Assembly (NCBI GenBank): GCA_031553395.1
Contig: JAVBLR010000012.1
Span: 12,579-76,578 of the forward strand
Direction of reading: 5' to 3'
Length of the DNA stretch: 64,000 bases
Source of the DNA: WRGA01 sp031553395
Lineage (GTDB): Bacteria > Bacteroidota > Bacteroidia > Bacteroidales > WRGA01
The position numbers and the translations under genes are program-made. The first letter of the stretch is position 1, and every line of letters begins with the position of its first letter. Positions 42,015 to 49,260 of the stretch are shown one piece after another. The notes under the pieces are model-generated. The model had not been told where the DNA came from and did not search any database. It saw only the letters and a program-made list of their open reading frames with translations.

Positions 42015-42086
42015 TACAACTTTTTTAATTTGTTTAAATCAAGTATTCTACAAGAGTATGTTGTAATTATTTTAAAATCTCAATGA

Positions 42087-42147
42087 GTTAATCGGAAGTT
42101 GTCAAAAACCAATCACTTCTGATTAATTTCGACAACTTCCAATTAAC
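42087..42147 (-). terminator. Long hairpin after the Trp/Asp/Cys-rich protein gene
   Basis: GTTAATCGGAAGTTGTC (42087-42103) pairs with GACAACTTCCAATTAAC (42131-42147): 17 bp with one wobble. It sits 60 bases beyond the stop at 42208 on the minus strand. There is no good U-tract, so it may be a terminator or a processing site. Confidence 0.55.
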
Positions 42148-42207
42148 TTATTGCAATTAAGCAACATGCTTGAATTGTTAATAATTTATGTTTTTTACAC
42201 TTTTATT

Positions 42208-43092
42208 TTAATAAGTATAACTACCAAGAAAACATCCTCCCTCTGAAGAATAATATTCTACTCTATTTACAGTACCCGGAACGTCGAGTGTAGTTGAGGT
42301 GGTTCTAATCTCATAGATCTTATCCATATTTGAAATAGCAATTTCATGATGAACTTCTCCGTAAAATTCTGCAAGGTTAGACTGTCCTGTTATAAATATT
42401 GCATCCAAGCATCCAGCAAGTATTGTTGCTATATTAGGAAGCCTTAATACTTCTGCAACCCGCCCTACGCCCCATTGAGAAATAGGAGCAAGAAGACCAC
42501 CAAAACCATAAGTACTATACGAATTATGCGTTCCTCTTAAGTTGTTAATCGTTGTCAATGCTTCATTGCGAGTATAGACACTCTTTGTTGTCATTTCATT
42601 ATAAGAGAAACTATTATATGAACCTGTTTCAATGTTATCCCAATTTGTACAACGCCTATTCCTATATATTTGATTTGAGGCACAACCACAATCTTCATTT
42701 GTACTTCTCAATCCTTCGCTATCCGATAGGAGTTGTCTTATTGCCTCACACTCTGCACAATTTCCATTTTTGCAATCATCTTCTGGCTTTGGGTCTGGGT
42801 CTGGATCTACATTCCGGCATTCTCCATTACAACTGAGTTGTCCGCACCAATAACATCCCCAATCATCAGGGTCATCTTGATCATCGGGTTCTTCATACCA
42901 CCAATCATCATAATCCCTTCTCCACCAATCATCGTCCAGTCCCCAATCATAGGGATCGTCTGGTGTAACTTCAATTTCGGGTAATGTATAACCATCCTGG
43001 TTATTACCGGTAATATCATATCCATATACAGAGCAAAATACGAATAACCCGGTTAGTAAAAATACGTATTTTATTATCGTTTCTGTTTTCAT
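42208..43092 (-). CDS. Secreted Trp/Asp/Cys-rich protein with an uncharacterised C-terminal domain
   Basis: 294 residues. Signal peptide to about 24. A low-complexity segment (about 43-80) very rich in Asp and Trp (DDDWWRRDYDDWWYEEPDD) leads into a Cys-rich stretch DDWGCYWCGQLSCNGECR, then a DPDPDPKPEDD linker and NGNCAECEAIRQLL. The C-terminal half (about 155-294) is a different, glycine- and Thr-rich domain with one hydrophobic segment (IATILAGCLDAIFITG). This layout - export signal, acidic linker, Cys motif, then a separate tail domain - recalls Bacteroidota modular effectors, but no catalytic motif is visible. Membrane-protein genes follow. Confidence 0.6.
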   Translation of the reverse strand: MKTETIIKYVFLLTGLFVFCSVYGYDITGNNQDGYTLPEIEVTPDDPYDWGLDDDWWRRDYDDWWYEEPDDQDDPDDWGCYWCGQLSCNGECRNVDPDPDPKPEDDCKNGNCAECEAIRQLLSDSEGLRSTNEDCGCASNQIYRNRRCTNWDNIETGSYNSFSYNEMTTKSVYTRNEALTTINNLRGTHNSYSTYGFGGLLAPISQWGVGRVAEVLRLPNIATILAGCLDAIFITGQSNLAEFYGEVHHEIAISNMDKIYEIRTTSTTLDVPGTVNRVEYYSSEGGCFLGSYTY

Positions 43093-43110
43093 AATCTTTT
43101 ATTTTACGAT

Positions 43111-44544
43111 TTATTTAACAATTTTTACCGATTGGTTTACCGATTTCCCTACTAATTTCAACAAATATGCTCCAACAGGTATTTCTGTTGTTGGAATAGT
43201 ATAGTGTTGCCTTCCATTGCCAAATTCTTCCAATCCACTGGTATAGATGCGCTTCCCTGTCATATCGTAAATAGCAAAACGAACATTTTGGGCTTCTGCC
43301 AGCTCAAATTCCACATTAATACGATCGTTAAACGGATTGGGATATACTGATAAGGAAGTTGTCTGAATATTTTTTACAGATGAAGGATTGTTTACCCGTT
43401 TTAATACTACATAACTGGGTGCAATATATTCCCGGGTTACATCGCAATAGAAACTTACGTTCCCGCTCAGGTATTCTTCTCCGTCTTTAAACTCCCGCTT
43501 AAATTTTCCACTACGCATTTCTATCGGCCGTTCGCTTGCGTGCAATACAATATTATCAAAACGCCACTCTTCGTTATCCATAGTTGCCGAAATAGCCACC
43601 GAAGCTGTGTCCGACTCTGTCCACACTCCCTCAATATTTCCGTTTATTGCCTGGAGTGATACCTGTAATTGGGTTTCGTCTTCAATTTCTTCGCCCGACC
43701 AGTCGTAGGTAATGATTTTGCCTTCCCATATACCTTCGATTTTATTGTCGTTTACAGTATTGGTTACCTGAGGGTATATTAATGGAACAAGGGCATTAAT
43801 TGGTTCTTCCGTTGTTGAGCGTAGTCTTACTTTCTTTTGTTCGAAATTTTCGGATTTATTTCGCACCATCAGGTCAATTGCCCGGTTAGCTCCCAGGTCT
43901 GCTGCTTTTGCAAACCAATATTTTCCTTGTTCAACACTTCGTTCCACTCCGCGCCCCTGAAAATAGCACAATCCCAAAAAATACATGCAACTTGCATCTC
44001 CCTTGTGTGCTCCTTGTTCGAAATATTTCACGGCATCTTTGTAGCTTTGTTTTTTACCTATGCCTTTATAACTGGCATAGCCAATTTGGTAATCAATACC
44101 ATCACAGCCCATTTCACTTGCTTTTTCGAAATACGCTGTAGCTTTGGTAAAATCTTGTTCTACATAATGCCCGAATTTGTACATTAGGGCGAGATTGTAA
44201 TATGCTTTGGCATAACCCTGTTCTGCGGCCAATGAAAAATACGCGAAAGCTTTTTCATCGTTTTGTTTTGTCCCTAACCCATGTTTGAGCATCATCCCAA
44301 GTGCATTACTCGCCTCTGCATCACCGGTTATGGATAATTGCAGAAATATTTTAGCGGCTGTATTATAATCCAATGTAGTTTTGTAGCCATTCAACTTACA
44401 ATATCCGTAATTTATGGCTTTATCCCTGTCGGGCAAATTGCTAACAGAGCCTTTCTGTGCCTGTATGTTGCTAAAGCCGATACATACGCATAGGAGAAGA
44501 AAAAATATTTTTCTCTGTACTATTTGTGTTTTCATTGTTTTCAT
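43111..44544 (-). CDS. Secreted Sel1-repeat protein with T9SS sorting domain
   Basis: 477 residues. Signal peptide (IFFLLLCVCIGFSNIQAQ). Four to five Sel1-like TPR units at about 50-210 (for example DAEASNALGMMLKHGLGTKQNDEKAF, DASCMYFLGLCYFQGRGVERS). A beta-rich middle domain at about 255-385 (WEGKIITYDWSGEEIEDETQLQV) follows, and the last about 80 residues are a type A T9SS domain (SVYPNPFNDRINVEFEL..GKRIYTSGLEEF..VGAYLLKLV..VKIVK). Expected at the cell surface or released. Sel1 repeats mediate protein binding. It lies 18 bases before the Trp/Asp/Cys-rich protein gene, so they are likely co-expressed. Confidence 0.85.
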   Translation of the reverse strand: MKTMKTQIVQRKIFFLLLCVCIGFSNIQAQKGSVSNLPDRDKAINYGYCKLNGYKTTLDYNTAAKIFLQLSITGDAEASNALGMMLKHGLGTKQNDEKAFAYFSLAAEQGYAKAYYNLALMYKFGHYVEQDFTKATAYFEKASEMGCDGIDYQIGYASYKGIGKKQSYKDAVKYFEQGAHKGDASCMYFLGLCYFQGRGVERSVEQGKYWFAKAADLGANRAIDLMVRNKSENFEQKKVRLRSTTEEPINALVPLIYPQVTNTVNDNKIEGIWEGKIITYDWSGEEIEDETQLQVSLQAINGNIEGVWTESDTASVAISATMDNEEWRFDNIVLHASERPIEMRSGKFKREFKDGEEYLSGNVSFYCDVTREYIAPSYVVLKRVNNPSSVKNIQTTSLSVYPNPFNDRINVEFELAEAQNVRFAIYDMTGKRIYTSGLEEFGNGRQHYTIPTTEIPVGAYLLKLVGKSVNQSVKIVK

Positions 44545-44563
44545 CTTTTATGAATAAATAAAA

Positions 44564-45151
44564 TTACCATTTGTAGCCATTTTGGTAAAGCACACCTTCC
44601 CGTTTTGCTTTTTGAAATGCATTGGCTGTTCTCAAACACTGCGGTTCATATTTTTTGATTTGCGATATGTTTTCCTTCAGTTTTTCATTGTCATACTTTT
44701 CCCGGGTATAAACAACCTTTTCCAGCATATAATATTCAAATATCTGGGTGGAAAACTGCTGCAATTCTGCTTCAGTGTATTTTCCCGAATCTCTGAGCAT
44801 TTTTAATTTTCCTGCGGTCTTATCCGTAATTTCATCATGAGTAGTAACCCGGACGTATTCCTCCATCTGCTTTTCCGAAAGCAAGGATTGAAACTGCTTG
44901 TTGTATATTTCCTTAGCCTCACGGATAGAGGCGGATGCCATGATCTTGTTGTCCACATTCAACAATATGGAATCGATTGCTTCATAATAAATCTGAACAA
45001 ACGCAGTAAGCATGGCTTCCTGAGTAGTGTCAATCTCTACCATCTTTTTTACTTCGGCAACACGGCGTGTAACATCCGTTTGCTGTGCCATTACTGTGTA
45101 TCCGGAAAAGAAAACAAGCGCATAGATAAGCGCATAAGTACGTTTTTTCAT
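44564..45151 (-). CDS. Secreted helical protein of unknown function
   Basis: 195 residues: signal peptide (YALIYALVFFSGYTVMAQ) and then a highly charged, mainly helical protein. The stretch EIYNKQFQSLLSEKQMEEYVRVTTHDE resembles the L-(S/T)-x-x-Q pattern of LTXXQ/Spy-like periplasmic chaperones, with QEAMLTAFVQIYYEAIDSIL ahead of it; the match is suggestive only. First gene of the minus-strand block; it lies 19 bases before the Sel1/T9SS gene, so it probably shares its transcript. Confidence 0.6.
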   Translation of the reverse strand: MKKRTYALIYALVFFSGYTVMAQQTDVTRRVAEVKKMVEIDTTQEAMLTAFVQIYYEAIDSILLNVDNKIMASASIREAKEIYNKQFQSLLSEKQMEEYVRVTTHDEITDKTAGKLKMLRDSGKYTEAELQQFSTQIFEYYMLEKVVYTREKYDNEKLKENISQIKKYEPQCLRTANAFQKAKREGVLYQNGYKW

Positions 45152-45798
45152 GTCGATAAATATTAAAATTAATAAATTAAGTTATACTAATTATTTTATA
45201 ATTGATAGTATTAAAGTATATAACAATAGCTATTATATGCATTATTTTATTTGTGAATATTGCATATATACTATAGTTTATATAGTACGATTTGTAATGA
45301 TATATAATGCTAAAAGTATTAAATAAATACTTTAATGAAAAACTATTACACTCGTGAAAATAAAGTGTAATGTTCTAATTTAAAGGATAATAATTAAAGA
45401 GAGAAATATAAGAAAAATAAATAATAAATAAGTGAGAAATGGAATGTGTATTAAAATAATAAATAATTATAATATAATTAATACTTTGCAAGTATAAAAA
45501 TATTAATTTAATAAATGGATGTAATATTGTTTTAATTAACTAAGTTTAACGATCATTGATTTGCTTAATAGTTTTATAGTATGTTTAAAAATTAATAGAA
45601 ATAAAGGCAGTAATTATTCAAAAAAAATAATTTTTAGAATTATGATAAACCATTAAAAATATAAACTGAGTGAAAAAATATTCAAATCGGTATCTTCATG
45701 GGTTTGCCATAACAATTTTTTTGAATTCTTTCATTTTAGAAAAAAACGATATATCTTTGAAGGATTCAAAAAAAACTCATTTTCATCTTTCAAAAGTT
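45152..45798. other. Very AT-rich 650-base divergent intergenic region
   Basis: Between the minus-strand block and the polyprenyl synthetase gene. Almost entirely A/T, with long A or T runs, and no reading frame that resembles a protein. A 15-base palindrome ATACTTTGCAAGTAT lies at 45481-45495. Promoters for both directions should be here; I cannot choose one with confidence. The frame of the downstream synthetase stays open back to 45670 but carries no family sequence before 45799. Confidence 0.6.
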
Positions 45799-46776
45799 AT
45801 GTGGACATTTTCCCAAATCACAACATTTATCAATCAGGAAGAGGCTAAAATAACATCAGTCCGGAAAGCTCCGGAGAAACTGTATGAGCCTATTCATTAC
45901 ATCCTGTCATTGGGAGGAAAAAAAGTAAGGCCGGCATTGGCTTTATTGGCGTATAATTTATTCTCGGAAGATTTGAACGAAATTATCAAACCGGCTTTGG
46001 GTATCGAAATTTTCCATAATTTTACATTAATGCATGATGATTTGATGGATAAAGCCGAAATGCGCCGGGGTAAACCTGTTGTTCATAAAAAATGGGATGA
46101 TAATACGGCAATACTCTCGGGAGATGAAATGCTTATTTTGGCTTATCAATATGTTGCAGCATGCAAACCGGAAGTATTGCCCGAGATATTACATCTTTTT
46201 TCGACTACTGCCACTGAAGTTTGCGAAGGTCAGCAATACGATATGGAGTTTGAAAACAGGAATGATGTTTCTGAAAATGAATATCTTGAAATGATTCGCC
46301 TGAAAACAGCCGTTTTATTGGGATGTTCGTTGAAAATGGGAGCCATTATAGGAAAATCAACGGATGAAGATGCACAAAATTTGTATGACTTCGGAATCAA
46401 TATCGGATTGGCTTTTCAGTTGATGGATGATTTGTTGGATGTGTATGGAGATACCGCTTCTTTTGGGAAAAATATCGGTGGAGACATTGTTTGCAATAAA
46501 AAAACATTCATGTTGATTAAGGCATTGGAAAATGCAGACAGTTCGCAAAAAAAGTGCCTGCAACATTGGATTTCATTGTCGGAGTTTAATAAAGATGAAA
46601 AAATAAAAAGTATTACAGAAATATACAATCAATTGAATATTAAGGATATTTGTGAGGAAAAAATGAATTCCTACTATAATGATGCAATTCATAATCTGAA
46701 TAAAGTAAATGTTGAAAAACAACGTAAAAATGAATTACTATTATTAGCTCAGAATTTGATGAATAGACAATCGTAA
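45799..46776 (+). CDS. Polyprenyl (isoprenoid) diphosphate synthase
   Basis: 325 residues from the Met at 45799 (MWTFSQITTFINQEEA). Trans-prenyltransferase that adds isopentenyl diphosphate units. First Asp-rich motif DDLMD in LMHDDLMDKAEMRRGKP, second motif DDLLD in QLMDDLLDVYGD, GGKKVRPALALLAYN near the N-terminus and the KT in RLKTAVL. Short- or medium-chain product (geranylgeranyl, or octaprenyl for menaquinone) cannot be decided by eye. A GTG at 45670 would add 43 residues that do not resemble the family, so I reject that start. Confidence 0.88.
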   Translation: MWTFSQITTFINQEEAKITSVRKAPEKLYEPIHYILSLGGKKVRPALALLAYNLFSEDLNEIIKPALGIEIFHNFTLMHDDLMDKAEMRRGKPVVHKKWDDNTAILSGDEMLILAYQYVAACKPEVLPEILHLFSTTATEVCEGQQYDMEFENRNDVSENEYLEMIRLKTAVLLGCSLKMGAIIGKSTDEDAQNLYDFGINIGLAFQLMDDLLDVYGDTASFGKNIGGDIVCNKKTFMLIKALENADSSQKKCLQHWISLSEFNKDEKIKSITEIYNQLNIKDICEEKMNSYYNDAIHNLNKVNVEKQRKNELLLLAQNLMNRQS

Positions 46777-46780
46777 ATAA

Positions 46781-46883
46781 AATAGTAAACAAGTTGACAA
46801 GTTAACGAGTAGACAAGTTAAATATGCAGTGTCCAAAACTCGTTTACTGGTCTATTTGTTTACTGGTCAACTAAAATACTATT
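46781..46883. repeat. Intergenic hairpin of CAAGTTGACAAG words
   Basis: Left arm 46781-46821 (AATAGTAAACAAGTTGACAA and on), right arm 46837-46883 (ACTCGTTTACTGGTCTATTT and on, ending TACTATT). The outer ends AATAGTA and TACTATT pair exactly. The right arm ends at the base before the ATG at 46884. Confidence 0.88.
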
Positions 46884-47609
46884 ATGCCATATAGAAGATT
46901 ACCCAATACTGATGATGCAAGGATTCGTTCTTTAAAAGCCGCTGTAAATAAAGGTTATGCCGAAAGTCCGCATGATTTAACTATCTCTTTCCACATGTTA
47001 GGAGAAGCTCGCTCTATTTTGGATACATTTGAGGCTGCCCAACGAAATTATAAGCAGGACTTATCAAAACAGGCAAAAGAAAACAAAAAATACCAATCGT
47101 TGGTAAAAGTAGCACAACTATATATTTCTCATTTTATTCAGGTTGTGAATCTTTGTGTTATTCGCAGTGAAATCAAAAAGGAGTATAAAACATTTTACGG
47201 ATTGAATCCGGATAACTTTTCTGTACCTGAAATGACTTCGGAAAACGCAGTTATGGATTGGGGGCAAAAAGTAATTGATGGAGAGCAAGAACGTATTTCC
47301 AATGGTGGAATTCCTATTTATACGCCAACTATAGCTAAAGTAAGCGTTCATTATGAGGTTTTTAAAGAAGCTTGTTTGTTTCAAAAAAGATTAAAAGACC
47401 GGACCGCCGATAGCCTACACAAACTTGCCGATCTCAGAACGCAGGTTGATGCCATTATTTTGAATATATGGAATCAGATTGAAGCAAAGTATGCCGATTT
47501 ACCATTGCCGGAACGCTTGGACAAATGCAAGGAGTTTGGTGTAATTTACTATTTGAGAAAAAACGAGAAAGAAGAAAATCTTCAGAACGTTGAAGAAGAA
47601 CAATCATAA
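46884..47609 (+). CDS. Conserved Bacteroidota protein of unknown function
   Basis: 241 residues, soluble, no signal peptide, mainly alpha-helical, starting MPYRRLPNTDDARIRSLKAAV. I know of similar hypothetical proteins in Bacteroidota beginning with this RRLPNTD segment, without an assigned function. A helical body includes LVKVAQLYISHFIQVVNLCVIRSEIKKEYK; the C-terminus is acidic (EEENLQNVEEEQS). It lies 9 bases before tatD, so the two are probably co-translated. Confidence 0.7.
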   Translation: MPYRRLPNTDDARIRSLKAAVNKGYAESPHDLTISFHMLGEARSILDTFEAAQRNYKQDLSKQAKENKKYQSLVKVAQLYISHFIQVVNLCVIRSEIKKEYKTFYGLNPDNFSVPEMTSENAVMDWGQKVIDGEQERISNGGIPIYTPTIAKVSVHYEVFKEACLFQKRLKDRTADSLHKLADLRTQVDAIILNIWNQIEAKYADLPLPERLDKCKEFGVIYYLRKNEKEENLQNVEEEQS

Positions 47610-47618
47610 GATTGTATT

Positions 47619-48383
47619 ATGATTGATACACATGCTCATCTTTTTTTGGATGATTATACCAATGATTTGCAAGAAGTAATTTCATTGTCACAATCAACGG
47701 GAATTACTAGAATCCTGATGCCGAATGTTGATACATCTACCATCGATGCTTTACATAAAACCGAAAGTGACTACAAAAACTTTTGTTATGCAATGATGGG
47801 AATACATCCTACAAGCATCAAAAGTAATTATGTAGATGAATTGAAGGTTGCAGAAACTTGGTTAAAACAACGGAGTTATTGTGCTATCGGGGAAATCGGA
47901 ATTGATTTGTATTGGGACAAAACTTTCCTGAAAGAACAAATTATTGCTTTTGAGGAACAATTGCATTGGGCAAAGTCCATGAATTTGCCGGTTGCCATTC
48001 ACACAAGGGAATCTTTTCCGTATGTATTGGAAAGTATTTATAAAGTAGGATTGGAGGGATTGAAAGGTGTTTTCCACAGTTTTGGAGGAACTCGTGAAGA
48101 GGCTGCTGAAATTATGAAACTGACAAACTTTAAAATGGGAATAAATGGCGTTGTTACTTTCAAAAAATCAATATTAAAGGATACACTTCTATCAGTTCCG
48201 TTGGATTTTATTGTATTGGAAACCGACTCTCCCTATTTAAGTCCTGTTCCCTATCGTGGAAAAAGAAATCAACCTGCATATTTAGTTGAAATAGTGAATG
48301 AATTATCTACTATTTATGGAAAATCAAGCGATTTTATTATGAATCAAACAACTAAAAATGCAAATCAATTGTTTAATTTTTAG
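47619..48383 (+). CDS. TatD family metal-dependent hydrolase (DNase-like)
   Basis: 254 residues, metallo-dependent TIM barrel. MIDTHAHLFL gives the HxH metal motif at 4-6; CAIGEIGIDLYWD holds the conserved Glu (about 92); VAIHTRES, GVFHSFGGT and ETDSPYLSPVPYRGKRNQP complete the family pattern. TatD enzymes act as 3'-5' DNA exonucleases or AP endonucleases and belong to the YcfH/TatD group. Cytosolic. Confidence 0.93.
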   Translation: MIDTHAHLFLDDYTNDLQEVISLSQSTGITRILMPNVDTSTIDALHKTESDYKNFCYAMMGIHPTSIKSNYVDELKVAETWLKQRSYCAIGEIGIDLYWDKTFLKEQIIAFEEQLHWAKSMNLPVAIHTRESFPYVLESIYKVGLEGLKGVFHSFGGTREEAAEIMKLTNFKMGINGVVTFKKSILKDTLLSVPLDFIVLETDSPYLSPVPYRGKRNQPAYLVEIVNELSTIYGKSSDFIMNQTTKNANQLFNF

Positions 48384-48455
48384 AAGCATAAAATACATTT
48401 AAGTACATAAGTACATGGCAAAAATTACTTTATACTAAATGAAATTGCTTATTTA

Positions 48456-48519
48456 CCCCTGTCCCCTAAAGGGGAATGCACTGATATAGGGATTTCCGTT
48501 CCCCTTTAGGGGACAGGGG
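48456..48519. repeat. Dispersed palindromic element, copy 2 (CCCCTGTCCCCTAAAGGGGA arms)
   Basis: Arms 48456-48476 and 48498-48519 are reverse complements around a 21-base centre that contains TGCACTGAT, related to the centre of copy 1 at 15039-15102. Upstream, at 48399-48415, lies a tandem AAGTACATAAGTACAT. The element sits between tatD and a lipoprotein gene. Confidence 0.93.
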
Positions 48520-48566
48520 TAAGGAAAAATAATCTAAACTAATTTCGACCACACTCATACATTTAT

Positions 48567-49163
48567 ATGCACGTAAATTCATTTAAAATATCACTTATCG
48601 TTGCTCTTTCCATTTTAGCTACAACAATTTCAGGATGTAAAAAAGTACAAAATGAAAATAATCCCGTTCAGGAAGAACCAGCGAAGGAGGCGAAAATAAA
48701 CGAACTTTTTTTCGATCAATGGAATGATAGTTATTTATTGGATAATGACAGCACCATTCAACGAATAGATGAAAGTGTAGTTTCGACCGATTCCATTATT
48801 ACAAATGGAGAAATAATGCAGGGTTGTTATATCATGTTGAATGCACAAAAGAAAATCGTGAAAATCAGTTCGGCTACCGAATCGGAAAGTGGAGATACCG
48901 GAATTTTTCTCGATGCTTATTTTGATAATGGCAAGCTCGTTTTTATTGATTATCTGATAGATATTATTCCCGAACCCGAAATGTCTTATTTTATAAAATC
49001 GGCAGTGAAGGATGATCAATTTGTTCCGGAGAAATTTGAGGGAAAAACTCGTGTCGATTTTGGAAATAGTGTCGATTTACCTGCCGAAAAAGCCTCTACC
49101 GAATGTATTCTCGAAGCATTGGTTTTATATGAACAAATGAAAGAAAAGTTTGAAAAAAAATAA
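48567..49163 (+). CDS. DUF4738-like lipoprotein
   Basis: 198 residues with a lipoprotein signal (LSILATTISGC, Cys about 24) and a charged linker (NENNPVQEEPAKEAK). The body, FFDQWNDSYLLDNDSTIQRID..GCYIMLNAQKKIVKISSATES, resembles DUF4738 proteins of Bacteroidota. Probably anchored in a membrane facing the periplasm. Function unknown. Its stop is followed by a repeat-filled gap before the aminopeptidase gene. Confidence 0.65.
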   Translation: MHVNSFKISLIVALSILATTISGCKKVQNENNPVQEEPAKEAKINELFFDQWNDSYLLDNDSTIQRIDESVVSTDSIITNGEIMQGCYIMLNAQKKIVKISSATESESGDTGIFLDAYFDNGKLVFIDYLIDIIPEPEMSYFIKSAVKDDQFVPEKFEGKTRVDFGNSVDLPAEKASTECILEALVLYEQMKEKFEKK

Positions 49164-49168
49164 AAATC

Positions 49169-49260
49169 AAGTTACGGGTTACAAGTTACAGAGCAAGGCT
49201 ATTATCATCAACACCTCACTCCATAACTCTTAACTCTTAACTTTTAACTCTTAACTCATC
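49169..49260. repeat. Chimeric intergenic repeat (GTTACAAG left part, TTAACTC right part)
   Basis: Left segment 49169-49192 (CAAGTTACGGGTTACAAGTT and on) belongs to the word family of 17872-17954; right segment 49224-49260, with four TTAACTC-like units, to that of 6091-6126. The two do not pair with each other. The right segment ends directly at the ATG at 49261. Confidence 0.82.

Noticed and set aside
42552..42984. Plus-strand frames rich in hydrophobic residues opposite the Trp/Asp-rich protein
   Set aside because: They are the antisense of Asp/Trp/Tyr codons, which automatically gives Ile/Pro/hydrophobic strings.
45670..45798. N-terminal extension of the polyprenyl synthase from a GTG at 45670
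   Set aside because: The 43 added residues are AT-rich translation products with no family similarity; the homologous start is the Met at 45799.
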